Below are positions 17,723 through 27,123 of a stretch of 64,000 bases of DNA, piece by piece (the first letter of the stretch is position 1; each line of letters opens with the position of its first letter). Under the pieces are notes generated by a model. It did not search any database. It was not told the DNA's origin and worked only from the letters and a program-made list of their open reading frames with translations. A program made the position numbers and the translations under genes. The stretch is from Alphaproteobacteria bacterium. Lineage in GTDB: Bacteria > Pseudomonadota > Alphaproteobacteria > Sphingomonadales > Kordiimonadaceae. The stretch spans positions 1 to 64,000 of the forward strand of contig SBGU01000034.1 in assembly GCA_006226495.1 (NCBI GenBank), given 5' to 3'.

Positions 17723-18201
17723 GCCAGGTCCCCCTTTTTGCGCCGGCCTTGCATCCGACTTGTCCCATTCTTCCGTTGTTCGTACCTAGCGGCAAACGCA
17801 CGCAGGGTCAATGTCAGGGCAAGTCTGGGCAATCGGGCTGGTTCGCAGACGACCAGAGAATAACAGTGTTAATCCGGGTCCTGCCAATGGCCTGATGTCG
17901 CTAGTTTTGCAGGGAAAAACTCTGCGTAAGCGTTCGAGCCCATATCCAGCTTATTTTGAGATTTTGTGCGCAGTATTTTGAGGCGGGATATCGAATGGCT
18001 CTCCCGAAGGGTTAGCTTGCCAAGTCAGGGTATGAGCCGATTTGGGCGCATCGGTTCCGATCGCGACTATCGGACGGCATCTATCCAGGCTGGTGCTTGC
18101 GAGATGTGCTGCAACAGGGTTTTCTCGCTCACATCCTCCTTGGCAACGCTCCTTCATTGCGCTATCGCATTCAGTATCCAGGGAAGGTTTGGGGTAAAAT
18201 T
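17723..18201. promoter_or_regulatory. Divergent region between membrane AraC and third AraC gene
   Basis: About 480 bp between divergent starts. One CCTGCCA motif lies at 17880-17886. No other repeat or RNA gene is apparent. If translation of the right-hand gene starts at an upstream TTG (18097), the gap shrinks to about 370 bp. Confidence 0.4.
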
Positions 18202-19287
18202 GTGGTGGATGAAGCGGCGGATGGATTGGACGGCATTGCAGTAAAAGACCTGCTGCAAGGTGCTGTCGTCAAGGGGCATGATCCCCTCGCCATTCTGCGC
18301 GACGCCAACATCGACCCGGGCGTTTATGGTAACGCGCATGCGGCAATAGACGGTTCGGCCCTTGTTCGCCTTGTCAGACAGATACAGTTCACGCTTGACG
18401 ATGTTTACCTCGGTTTTTTCGCCCATAATTGCCGGATGGCGCTGGAAACCGAGCGCCTGCTTTCTTTCCTGCATTGCAGCAGCTTTGGTGAGGCGCTCAG
18501 GGTCAGTATCCGTTTCACCGATGCCATGTCGACCGACGTGGGGCCCTGGATTTCCGAGGAACATGGGCCGGGGCTGCAGCATATCTGCAAATATATGACC
18601 GTGCCCGGTGTGGATCGGGACATCCTGGTCTGGATCAGGTTCGTCTGGATCTACCACCTGTTCAGTTGGATGATCGGGCGGCCGCTTGCGCTCCGCGAAA
18701 TTTCGGTTCGGGGGTCAAAACCGGTGCAGGCGAACGGGTTTGACCGGTTTGCACTCTTTCGGTGCCCGGTGAAATTCAATGCGCCGGTGGATGCTCTGAG
18801 TTACGACCGCCACGATCTGACCGTGCGGCTGGTGCCACGCTCCATCAATGACTATGACGAATATTATGCCAGCGAGCCCGATTGGTTCGCGTCGCTCGAA
18901 CAGAATCAGAGCTGGCGTGAGCGCACTCAGACTGTGTTGATCGAACTGCAGAAAGCCGGGCTGTGGTCGGCGCCGATTGAAGTGGTTGCCGCACGTCTTA
19001 GAACCCGCCCGCGGCGGCTGAGGCACGACCTGGCACAGGAAGGCGAAAGTTTCCAGGATATCCGCACGCGCCTGCGTGGTGAACTGGCAGGCGCCTATCT
19101 CCTGGCCAGCGACCTGCCGGTTACCGCCATCGGATTTGAACTCGGCTTCAGCGAGCCGGGCAGTTTTTCCCGTCATTTCATTTCCTGGGCTGGCATGGCG
19201 CCGTCCGCCTACCGGGCAACCCATGTCACGGATACCAGCAAGGTTGCGGCGGCAACCGCACTTCTGAACGAGCGCCGCGGCACCTGA
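18202..19287 (+). CDS. AraC-family transcriptional regulator with Arabinose_bd-type N-terminal domain
   Basis: This protein of about 361 residues matches the long AraC regulators of the OruR/ArgR kind. The N-terminal domain begins VKDLLQGAVVKGHDPLAILR and continues with CSSFGEALRVSIRF. The C-terminal helix-turn-helix (about residues 265-345) ends SDLPVTAIGFELGFSEPGSF and APSAYRAT. I prefer the GTG at 18202 because family members begin shortly before the VKDLLQG segment; a TTG at 18097 is the upstream alternative. It lies directly before the receptor/acetoacetyl-CoA synthetase module on the same strand and is the likely regulator of it. Three CTGYCA motifs between this gene and the receptor fit that. 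Confidence 0.8.
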   Translation: MVDEAADGLDGIAVKDLLQGAVVKGHDPLAILRDANIDPGVYGNAHAAIDGSALVRLVRQIQFTLDDVYLGFFAHNCRMALETERLLSFLHCSSFGEALRVSIRFTDAMSTDVGPWISEEHGPGLQHICKYMTVPGVDRDILVWIRFVWIYHLFSWMIGRPLALREISVRGSKPVQANGFDRFALFRCPVKFNAPVDALSYDRHDLTVRLVPRSINDYDEYYASEPDWFASLEQNQSWRERTQTVLIELQKAGLWSAPIEVVAARLRTRPRRLRHDLAQEGESFQDIRTRLRGELAGAYLLASDLPVTAIGFELGFSEPGSFSRHFISWAGMAPSAYRATHVTDTSKVAAATALLNERRGT

Positions 19288-19316
19288 AACCCGCGGCTGC
19301 GCTGCCTCTGGTCACT

Positions 19317-19345
19317 TCTGCCAAATCTTTCTGTCAGTCCTGTCA
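19317..19345 (+). promoter_or_regulatory. Cluster of CTGYCA motifs before the second TBDR
   Basis: TCTGCCA (19317), TCTGTCA (19330) and CCTGTCA (19339) lie within 29 bp, about 100 bp upstream of the receptor start. They resemble the motif at 13071 and 15572, although spacing here is 13 and 9 bp rather than 21. Confidence 0.3.
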
Positions 19346-19440
19346 TGGCGTCCCGTCGCCTGCCTGATACCGTTTCCCTGTGCCCGGGCGTTGGGGAAGA
19401 ACGGCCCGGGAAGGTCTTGAAAATGGGGAAGGAAACGCGG

Positions 19441-21690
19441 ATGAAACTGAACCGCAACGCACCAGTATACCGTTCACGCCTCTTGCTGCTTGGCGCCTCG
19501 ACGCTTCTTTGTGCCGGGCTGCCGGCACCGACTGCGCTGGCTCAGAACCAGGAAACCGAACAAGGTTCGGATGCAACGGCACAGGACAAACAGACACCGA
19601 CAATTGAAATCGAAGACATCATTGTCACCGCGCAAAAGCGCCGGGAAGGCTTGCAGAACACACCGATCGCCATTACCGCCATTTCGGGGCAAACCCTCGA
19701 AAAAGCCGGGATCGACAGCGTCGGCGGCCTTGTCCAGGTAACGCCCAGCCTCCAGTTCGGCGAGCGTTTCGGCAACATCTTCATTACCCTGCGCGGGATC
19801 GGACAGGCTGGCCAGGACATCGGCAGCCAGGCCGGGGTCACGGTTTCGCAGGACGGTGTGCCGTTCCTGAACCACTATATGATGGACAGCACGTTCCTTG
19901 ATGTTTCGCGCGTCGAGGTCCTGCGTGGCCCGCAAGGTACCATCGAAGGGCGCAACGCCACCGGCGGTGCCATCAATGTGCACAGCGCCATGCCAACCGA
20001 CACGCCGGAAGGCTCGATTACGCTGAACGCCGGCAACTATTCCCATTATGGCATCAAGGGCCACCTGAACGGCCCCATCGCATCGGACAAGCTGATGGGC
20101 CGGGTGGCCTTCCAGGTCGACCGTGCCGACGGCTGGATGACCAACGCGACCCTGGATACCGACAAGAACGACATCAACCTGACCCATGTGCGTGCGTCAC
20201 TTCTGGGCCAGCCGAGCGATAGCTTTTCGGTCCGCACGGTATTCGAATATATGAAGGACCGGTCGAACCCCGCGTTCGCGACCGTGCTTGGCCGTGCGCG
20301 GCCCGACAAACCGACCGCGATCGAGGTGCTTGGCCTGCCGGTGAACGATCTTGAAAACAGAATCGTCTATATGAACCACACCGACCAGCGGGATGTGGAA
20401 AGCCTGAAGGCAATCGGCATTGCGCGCTGGGATGTCAGCGAAAATGTCGCCATCACCTCAACCACCGGCTATATCAAGCACGACCTCGTGCTGACCGATA
20501 CGGACAATGACGGCACAGCCGGGGATTTCTCCGATTTCCCGCTTGTGGGCATTCATGTGAAGCAGTTCACCCAGGAACTGACCCTCACCGCCGATCTGAG
20601 TGAGCGGACAGACATTGTCGCGGGTGCCTTTTATATGAACGGCACATCGACCCAGCCGCTGATCCTGAGCGTGCCGCCCGCACTGAATAACGCTTTTGTC
20701 TACAATCCGGAAGAAGGCCTGGAATCCTATGCGGTCTATGGCCAGTTGCGGTACAAGATGACCGAACGCCTGCGGGTTACTGCCGGCGGCCGCTACACCC
20801 ATGACGACAAGGATTTTGTCATGGACGCCTCGATCATCGGCACGCCGTTCCTGAATGAGGCGGCCGGCTCCTGGGGGGCCTTCACACCGCGCTTCGCCAT
20901 CGACTTTATTCCGGATGACCGTATTCTCCTGTATGCCAGTGCATCGCGGGGGTTCAAGTCGGGCGGTTTCAATACGTTTGGCGATGTTTCGCAGCCGGTG
21001 AACATGTTCGACCCGGAATTTGTCTGGAACTATGAAGTCGGCTTCAAGGGCATGTTCTATGACAAGAAGCTGCGCATGGGCGTGACGGGCTTTGCCTCCG
21101 ACTATTCCAACCTGCAGCAGACCCTGTTCCGCATCAACCCCCAGACCGGTGTCCGGTATCCGCGTGTTGAAAACGCGGCAACCGCAGACATCAAGGGCAT
21201 CGAGCTTGAAATCGAGGCCTTGCCCTTTAGCGGGCTCAGGGTCATGGCATCCGGCACCCGATTGTTCGCGGAGTTCGGGGAGTTCTCCAGTATCGATCCG
21301 ATCTATCCCGAATTGGGTGTCAAGGACCTCACAGGCAATCGCCTGCCGCAGGCTCCTGAGTGGCAGTTCAGCACGTCGGTGGAATACAGCTTCAGCGTTT
21401 CGGACAAGCTCGAGCTGACAACGCGGGCTGACTACAAGTGGCAGGACGATGTCTATTTCGACCTGTTCAACAACGAGCTGAACACGCAGGACAGCTATGG
21501 CCTGCTGAACGCGGCGGTAACCCTGGGTACCCACGATTACAGTTGGTCGCTGACTGCCTATGTGCGTAATGCGTTCGACAAGCGTTATGTGAGCCAGTCG
21601 CTGACCGCCGCAAGCGATACCACGCCGTCGCGCGTCGGCCAGATCGGCGCACCGCGCATGTATGGCATCGCGCTTCAGCACCGCTTCTGA
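19441..21690 (+). CDS. TonB-dependent receptor
   Basis: This 749-residue outer-membrane receptor has a signal peptide ending PTALAQ. A typical alphaproteobacterial plug follows (DIIVTAQKRREGLQNTPIAI, VTPSLQFGERFGNIFITLRG, VEVLRGPQGTIEGRNATGG). The barrel ends HRF. The start was set at the ATG preceded by GGGGAAGGAAA. It lacks any added N-terminal domain, so it is the plain IVTAQKR type that usually takes up small organic molecules or oligomers. Genes downstream (acetoacetyl-CoA synthetase, MFS carrier, carboxylesterase) suggest an ester or keto-acid substrate, but this is inference. An AraC gene lies 150 bp upstream on the same strand. Confidence 0.92.
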   Translation: MKLNRNAPVYRSRLLLLGASTLLCAGLPAPTALAQNQETEQGSDATAQDKQTPTIEIEDIIVTAQKRREGLQNTPIAITAISGQTLEKAGIDSVGGLVQVTPSLQFGERFGNIFITLRGIGQAGQDIGSQAGVTVSQDGVPFLNHYMMDSTFLDVSRVEVLRGPQGTIEGRNATGGAINVHSAMPTDTPEGSITLNAGNYSHYGIKGHLNGPIASDKLMGRVAFQVDRADGWMTNATLDTDKNDINLTHVRASLLGQPSDSFSVRTVFEYMKDRSNPAFATVLGRARPDKPTAIEVLGLPVNDLENRIVYMNHTDQRDVESLKAIGIARWDVSENVAITSTTGYIKHDLVLTDTDNDGTAGDFSDFPLVGIHVKQFTQELTLTADLSERTDIVAGAFYMNGTSTQPLILSVPPALNNAFVYNPEEGLESYAVYGQLRYKMTERLRVTAGGRYTHDDKDFVMDASIIGTPFLNEAAGSWGAFTPRFAIDFIPDDRILLYASASRGFKSGGFNTFGDVSQPVNMFDPEFVWNYEVGFKGMFYDKKLRMGVTGFASDYSNLQQTLFRINPQTGVRYPRVENAATADIKGIELEIEALPFSGLRVMASGTRLFAEFGEFSSIDPIYPELGVKDLTGNRLPQAPEWQFSTSVEYSFSVSDKLELTTRADYKWQDDVYFDLFNNELNTQDSYGLLNAAVTLGTHDYSWSLTAYVRNAFDKRYVSQSLTAASDTTPSRVGQIGAPRMYGIALQHRF

Positions 21691-21723
21691 CCTGACTGAT
21701 ACCGACCATCCCTCCCCTCCCAA

Positions 21724-21764
21724 CGCATGAGAAGCCCGGGCACCACGCCAGAGCTTCTCATGCG
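21724..21764. repeat. Perfect 12-bp inverted repeat (hairpin) between TBDR and acetoacetyl-CoA synthetase
   Basis: CGCATGAGAAGC (21724-21735) pairs perfectly with GCTTCTCATGCG (21753-21764) around a 17-nt loop. No T-tract follows on either strand, so it is not a standard terminator. It may be an attenuating or mRNA-stabilising hairpin that lowers expression of the genes after the receptor. Confidence 0.5.
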
Positions 21765-21814
21765 AACCACGGGCCATAGCCTGTTTGCCGTGTTTGAAGA
21801 TCAAGGAATTTAAA

Positions 21815-23824
21815 GTGACAAGTGACACCCGCGATGACCCGATTCCCCAAATAAGGCTGTATCAGGACTGGCTGGCACGCGAACGCGGCCTGCGGTTCGA
21901 CAGCTATGATGCGCTGTGGCACTGGTCGACCACCGATCTCGACGCCTTCTGGAGCAGCATCTGGGATTATAACCGGATCATGTCGCCAACACCTTTCAGC
22001 GCCGTGCTGCAGGACAATGGCATGCCGGACGTGCAATGGTTCGAAGGGGCCGAGGTAAATTATGCCTATCAGGTGTTTCGCCACGCCGAACGGGCGGACA
22101 CAGAGGGTCAGCCTGCGATTGTCGCTGAAAACGAGGCTGGCGCGGTCACGGAAATCACCTGGCGGGAGCTGAAGCGCCAGACAGCCTCGCTGGCACTTGA
22201 ACTCCAACGCCGGGGCGTGGGGCGCGGCGACCGGGTGGCTGCATACCTGCCGAATATTCCCGAAGCGGTGGTTGCCTTTCTCGCCTGCGCGAGCGTGGGG
22301 GCCATCTGGACACTATGTTCGCCCGACATGGGCACACCTGCGGTACTGGACCGCTTCAGGCAAATCGCTCCGAAAGCCCTGATTGCCACGGACGGCGTCC
22401 TGTATGGCGGCAAGGCCATGGACCGCAGCGAAACGGTGCACGAATTGCACAGGGCGCTGCCAAGTGTCGCTGCGCTTCTGGTCATCGAAAGTGGCTATGG
22501 CACCGCACCGGTCCCCGGGGCAATCGATTTCGAGGCCGCACTATCGCGCACAGACGACGCTGTCTTGGCCTTCGAACCGGCCTGGGTGCCGTTCGATCAT
22601 CCGCTCTGGATACTATATTCAAGCGGGACAACCGGTCTGCCGAAGGCGATTGTACACGGGCATGGCGGCATTCTTCTGTCGGCCTATGCCGGGCATCTGC
22701 ATCTGGATGTTGGGCCCAGTTATGCGTCCAACACAATCGGGGAACGGTTCCACTGGTACAGTGCCACCGGCTGGGTCATGTGGAACCAGCAGGTCAGCGG
22801 CCTGTTGTCGGGTGCCACCATCTGCCTTTATGACGGCTCGCCCAGCGGGACCAAGGCCGCGCCGGACTGGAACATCATGTGGGCTTTCGCCGCCCGGCAC
22901 AAGGTGACCTGGTTCGGCGCGGGCGCCGCCTATTATATCAGTTGCCGCAAAGCGGGCCTGACACTCGGCGATACCGGCGATATCAGCCGCATCCGAGCGC
23001 TTGGCAGCACCGGTTCGCCCTTGCCGCCGGATGTTCAGCTCTGGGGCAACCAGCAGTTTGCACCGCTTGGCCGACTTGGCATCTGGTGGTGCAACATCAG
23101 CGGCGGCACCGATCTGTTCGCCGGGTTCATGGCCGGTAACCCGGAACTGGCTGCGACCCCCGGCAGGCTGCAATGCCGCCACCTTGGCGCCGCGGTCGAA
23201 GCCTGGAACGATGCCGGCGAACCGGTAACCGGCCAGGTTGGCGAACTTGTCTGCACACGTCCGATCCCCAGCATGCCACTTTATTTCTGGGGCGACGAAG
23301 ACGGTAGCCGCTACCGATCCTCATATTTTGCCGAATGGCCCGGCATCTGGCGCCATGGCGACTGGTTGCGCATCGACGCTGACGGCAGTTGCACCATTAC
23401 GGGGCGCAGCGACGCGACCATCAATCGTCACGGCCTGCGCATGGGCACCGCCGACATCTATGCGGCCGTGGAACGCCTTGGGGATGTTGCCGACAGCCTG
23501 GTCATTGATATCGAAGACAGTGAAGGTGGCAGCCAGCTTCTGATGTTCGTCGTGCCCAGCACGGGCAGCGAGCTTGCGCCTGCGCTCACATCCGCCATGT
23601 CGCAGGCGATCAGGACCAGCCTGTCGCCCCGGTTTGTGCCGGATCAGTATATCTGTGCGCCGGGCATTCCCCGGACTTTGTCCGGAAAAAAACAGGAACT
23701 GCCGATCAAGCGCCTGTTCCAGGGTTGGCCGGTCGACAAGGTCGTAAACCCTGATGCTATCGCCAACCCGGATATCATCCCCTGGTATCTGGACAGGGCG
23801 CAGCGCTGGCTCGGGAAAGCCTGA
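21815..23824 (+). CDS. Acetoacetate--CoA ligase (acetoacetyl-CoA synthetase)
   Basis: This 669-residue cytoplasmic enzyme of the ANL superfamily activates acetoacetate, or a related short keto acid, to its CoA thioester with ATP. The typical acetoacetyl-CoA synthetase N-terminus is present (YDALWHWSTTDLDAFWSSIW). The P-loop YSSGTTGLPK starts at Y268, WYSATGWVMWN and NISGGTDLF follow the family, and the C-terminal lysine lies in SGKKQELPIK. Length matches the family. The start is the GTG at 21815 with AAGGA upstream. It sits in a module with a receptor, a carrier and an esterase, suggesting that the imported ester releases a keto acid that this enzyme channels to central metabolism. Specificity for acetoacetate itself is likely but untested. 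Confidence 0.88.
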   Translation: MTSDTRDDPIPQIRLYQDWLARERGLRFDSYDALWHWSTTDLDAFWSSIWDYNRIMSPTPFSAVLQDNGMPDVQWFEGAEVNYAYQVFRHAERADTEGQPAIVAENEAGAVTEITWRELKRQTASLALELQRRGVGRGDRVAAYLPNIPEAVVAFLACASVGAIWTLCSPDMGTPAVLDRFRQIAPKALIATDGVLYGGKAMDRSETVHELHRALPSVAALLVIESGYGTAPVPGAIDFEAALSRTDDAVLAFEPAWVPFDHPLWILYSSGTTGLPKAIVHGHGGILLSAYAGHLHLDVGPSYASNTIGERFHWYSATGWVMWNQQVSGLLSGATICLYDGSPSGTKAAPDWNIMWAFAARHKVTWFGAGAAYYISCRKAGLTLGDTGDISRIRALGSTGSPLPPDVQLWGNQQFAPLGRLGIWWCNISGGTDLFAGFMAGNPELAATPGRLQCRHLGAAVEAWNDAGEPVTGQVGELVCTRPIPSMPLYFWGDEDGSRYRSSYFAEWPGIWRHGDWLRIDADGSCTITGRSDATINRHGLRMGTADIYAAVERLGDVADSLVIDIEDSEGGSQLLMFVVPSTGSELAPALTSAMSQAIRTSLSPRFVPDQYICAPGIPRTLSGKKQELPIKRLFQGWPVDKVVNPDAIANPDIIPWYLDRAQRWLGKA

Positions 23825-23874
23825 CGCGGCCATGCTGACGTGAATGACAAAGGGAACAAGGGAGGGAGGGCCCC

Positions 23875-25197
23875 ATGAACCATGACGGTTTTCAAAAATC
23901 GACAGACCGCGAAAGCGGCCCGCCAAAGGTACGCACCGGCCTTGTGCTCGGCATGCTTTGTTTTGTCTATGTGCTCAATTTTCTGGACCGGCAACTGTTG
24001 TCGATCCTCGCAAAGCCGATACAGGACGGGCTGGGCATCACCGATGGCCAACTAGGCCTGATTACCGGTTTCTATTTTGCGCTGTTCTATTGCTTCATTG
24101 CCATCCCCATCGGCTGGCTGGCGGACCGCACAAACCGGGTCAAGGTTCTGTCGGTCGCCTGTTCGGTCTGGAGCGTCGCGACTGCGGCCTGTGGCATGGC
24201 CAACAACTATGGCCAACTGGTTGTTGCCCGCATGATGGTGGGGGTGGGCGAAGCTGGCGGCGTACCGCCGTCCTATGCGATCATTTCCGACTATTTCCCG
24301 CGTGAGCGCCGGGGGACCGCGATGGCAATCTTCAATCTTGGTCCGCCACTCGGGTCTGCCCTCGGGGTTGCCTTCGGGGCGTCCCTTGCCGCCAGTTTTG
24401 ACTGGCGCATGCCCTTTTATGTCATCGGCGCCATCGGCGTGATAACCGCCTTTGTGGTGTATCGTGTTATTGCCGAGCCGGCACGGGGCGGGCAGGACAC
24501 CGTGGCCGAACGGCAAATGGCGGGGCAACCCGCCGACGGCTTTTTGCAGACAATCGTGCGCTTTTTCACAAACCCGGTTCTGTTGCTGGCTTCGGTCGCC
24601 AGCGGTGCGGCCAATTTCATCACGTATGGCACAGCCAATTTTGCCACCCTGTTTCTTATGCGGGAAAAAGGCATGGAGCTTGCTGATGTCGCACTCTGGT
24701 ATGCCCTCGTGGTCGGCATTGGCATGAGCGCGGGCATATTTGTTTCCGGCCGGCTTATCGACCGATTTGGTGCCCGGTCGCGGGCGGCCTATGCCAGAAT
24801 TCCGGCCATATCCCTTGTGCTTGCCGTGCCTTTCTTCCTGGGTTTTGTCTGGGCTGAACGGTGGGAAATCGCGCTGTTGTTCCTTGTTGTGCCCATGTTC
24901 CTGAATTCGTTTTTTCTTTCGGCGACCGTGACATTCGTGCAAGGGGAAGTCCGCCCGGAACAACGGGTAATCGCCGGCGCCTTGTTGCTGCTGGTGATGA
25001 ATTTCATCGGCCTTGGCCTTGGGCCGACTTATGTCGGCATGGCCAGCGACTTTTTCCGCGAAAGCTATGGCAACCATTCGCTGCAGGCGGCATTTTTCGC
25101 CCTTGCTCCCATGTATCTTGTCGGCGCATGCCTGTATGCCGGCCTTGCCCGCCTCATCAACAGGCAGGCACAGACTTCGGAAGGACCCACATTATGA
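23875..25197 (+). CDS. MFS transporter
   Basis: This 440-residue protein has about 12 transmembrane segments and the major-facilitator signature after TM2 (GWLADRTNRVKVL). VLNFLDRQLLSILAKPIQ near the start is typical of the anion:cation symporter/Spinster-like carriers that often accompany TonB receptors in sphingomonad-type bacteria. It follows acetoacetyl-CoA synthetase by 50 bp, with a GGGAGGG ribosome-binding site. Its stop overlaps the start of the carboxylesterase gene (ATGA), so the two are translationally coupled. It probably carries the esterase product, or the intact substrate, over the inner membrane. Confidence 0.88.
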   Translation: MNHDGFQKSTDRESGPPKVRTGLVLGMLCFVYVLNFLDRQLLSILAKPIQDGLGITDGQLGLITGFYFALFYCFIAIPIGWLADRTNRVKVLSVACSVWSVATAACGMANNYGQLVVARMMVGVGEAGGVPPSYAIISDYFPRERRGTAMAIFNLGPPLGSALGVAFGASLAASFDWRMPFYVIGAIGVITAFVVYRVIAEPARGGQDTVAERQMAGQPADGFLQTIVRFFTNPVLLLASVASGAANFITYGTANFATLFLMREKGMELADVALWYALVVGIGMSAGIFVSGRLIDRFGARSRAAYARIPAISLVLAVPFFLGFVWAERWEIALLFLVVPMFLNSFFLSATVTFVQGEVRPEQRVIAGALLLLVMNFIGLGLGPTYVGMASDFFRESYGNHSLQAAFFALAPMYLVGACLYAGLARLINRQAQTSEGPTL

Positions 25198-26867
25198 AAA
25201 TACGGACTCCAATTGTCTCCGCTTTTGTTGGCCTGTGCGCCCTTTTGGGGGGCTTGCCGGGCGTCACTGGTCATGCCACCGCTGATGCGGTAGCTGTCGT
25301 TGATGCCCCCGCAGGCCAGTTGCGCGGGGCCCATGAAGGGGCGGCGACGGTCTATCGTGCCATTCCTTATGCCCTGCCGCCTGTCGGCGAGCGCCGCTGG
25401 CACGCCCCCGAACCCATGCCGCGCTGGGACGGCGTGCGCGATGCCCGCAAGGCCGGCCCGGCCTGTATGCAGCCACCGATGGCGCAAGGTCCTTACAACA
25501 GGGGCGAGGTCAGGATGGACGAGGACTGCCTGATCCTCGATGTCACGGTCCCGGACGGCGCAAAAGATGCACCGGTAATGGTCTGGATTCATGGCGGAAC
25601 CCTGATCTGGGGTTCGTCTCAGTCTCCCATGTATGACGGCCGCGAATTTGCGAAACGTGGTGTCATCCTTGTGTCCATCAACTATCGGCTTGGCGTCCTT
25701 GGCTATCTTGCCCACCCGGAACTCAGCGCCGAAAACCCGGAGGATATTTCCGGCAACTACGGCCTTCTGGACCAGGTTGCCGCCCTCAGATGGGTGCGCG
25801 AGAATATCGCTGCGTTTGGCGGCAATGCGCAGAATGTAACAATCTTTGGCGAATCTGCCGGCGCGCTCAGTACCGAGTATCTGCTGGCGTCACCCGCTGC
25901 GCGGGGGCTTTTCGACCGCGCCATCGTGCAAAGTGGCTATTTGTTCACCATGCCGGAACTGAGGACGTCCCTATATGAAGAACGCTCTGCCGAGGCCATT
26001 GGCACGGCGCTCACGAAATCACTGGGCGCATCCGGCATTGCCGACCTGCGTGCCATGGATGCGCGCGCGTTGGTCAATCAGGCAGCATTCGTGGGTTATG
26101 CACCCTATGGCACCATCGACGGCAAGATACTGAAACGCCAGCTTGTCGACACGTTCGACCATGGTGAACAGGCGCAGGTTCCGCTGATGGCTGGTTTCAC
26201 CAGTGACGAAATCCGGACCCTGAGCTTCCTCGCGGCCCCTTATCCGTTGACCCCCGAGGCCTATGCCTACGACATCCGCGTGCGCTATGATGACCTAGCG
26301 GACCCGTATCTGGACCTGTATCCGGTGGCACCGCTGGACAAGTCCAAATTCGATTCCACACGTGATGCCGTGTTTGGCTGGGCGTCGGAACGACTGGTCA
26401 GGAAGCAGATGGCCATCGGCCAGCCTTCCTACCTCTATTTCTTCAGCCATACCTATCCTGCCGCTGTCGAAGCCGGACTTGGTGCCTTCCATGCCAGCGA
26501 AGTGCCCTTTGTATTTGGCGCCATCGACCGCACACCGGCGCATTGGCCCCAAATACCGGGCACCGCCGCCGAACGGCAGTTCGCCGGCGCGATGCTGGAT
26601 TACTGGACCAGCTTTTCGACAGACGGCAAGCCGCGTTCGGTGAACGGACCTGACTGGAACAGCTTCGACAGGGACCGGGCATATATGCTGCTTGGCGATA
26701 TGCCGAAGGCTGGCAATGCGCTTTTTCCCGGCATGTATGAACTGCATGAAGAGGTGATGTGCCGCCGCCGCGCAACCGGTGCCCAGTCGTGGAACTGGCG
26801 CACTGGCTTTATCGCCCCGCCGCTGCCGGGTGCCACGGCCGACTGCCGCCTGCAACAGCCCCAGTAA
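25194..26867 (+). CDS. Carboxylesterase type B, secreted
   Basis: This 557-residue alpha/beta hydrolase of the carboxylesterase B/cholinesterase family has a signal peptide (residues 1-30, ending GHATADA). WIHGGTLIWGSS provides the oxyanion-hole region and FGESAG the nucleophile Ser221. SEVPFVFG in the C-terminal third is in the place of the catalytic histidine region. It should hydrolyse esters in the periplasm. It is coupled by an ATGA overlap to the MFS gene and ends the module; a strong terminator follows. A close paralogue with Ser221 in the same position begins at 62877 next to another receptor. Confidence 0.88.
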   Translation: MKIRTPIVSAFVGLCALLGGLPGVTGHATADAVAVVDAPAGQLRGAHEGAATVYRAIPYALPPVGERRWHAPEPMPRWDGVRDARKAGPACMQPPMAQGPYNRGEVRMDEDCLILDVTVPDGAKDAPVMVWIHGGTLIWGSSQSPMYDGREFAKRGVILVSINYRLGVLGYLAHPELSAENPEDISGNYGLLDQVAALRWVRENIAAFGGNAQNVTIFGESAGALSTEYLLASPAARGLFDRAIVQSGYLFTMPELRTSLYEERSAEAIGTALTKSLGASGIADLRAMDARALVNQAAFVGYAPYGTIDGKILKRQLVDTFDHGEQAQVPLMAGFTSDEIRTLSFLAAPYPLTPEAYAYDIRVRYDDLADPYLDLYPVAPLDKSKFDSTRDAVFGWASERLVRKQMAIGQPSYLYFFSHTYPAAVEAGLGAFHASEVPFVFGAIDRTPAHWPQIPGTAAERQFAGAMLDYWTSFSTDGKPRSVNGPDWNSFDRDRAYMLLGDMPKAGNALFPGMYELHEEVMCRRRATGAQSWNWRTGFIAPPLPGATADCRLQQPQ

Positions 26868-26939
26868 CGCCCAACGCATGTTGGCTGCGCCAGTATGGCA
26901 TGGTCAACATGCACGAAGCGGCACCACTATGCCTGATCG

Positions 26940-26964
26940 CGCGGGCTTATGAGCCCGCGTTTTC
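26940..26964 (+). terminator. Rho-independent terminator
   Basis: Stem CGCGGGCT / AGCCCGCG with a 4-nt loop followed by TTTTCT, 73 bp after the carboxylesterase stop. It closes the receptor, ligase, carrier and esterase module. Confidence 0.75.
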
Positions 26965-27123
26965 TGTTCCTGACTGCTCGCCCAAACACCTCAGGAGCTG
27001 CCGCCGGCTGTTGAAGTCGGCGTTGGACGGTTTCCTCGGATCAAGGCAAACAAGGTCAGCCATATAAGCGGCCTCCAGTCCCCCTATAGGGTTGCCGTGT
27101 TGGCGGGGCCCGGTCGGTTGAGG

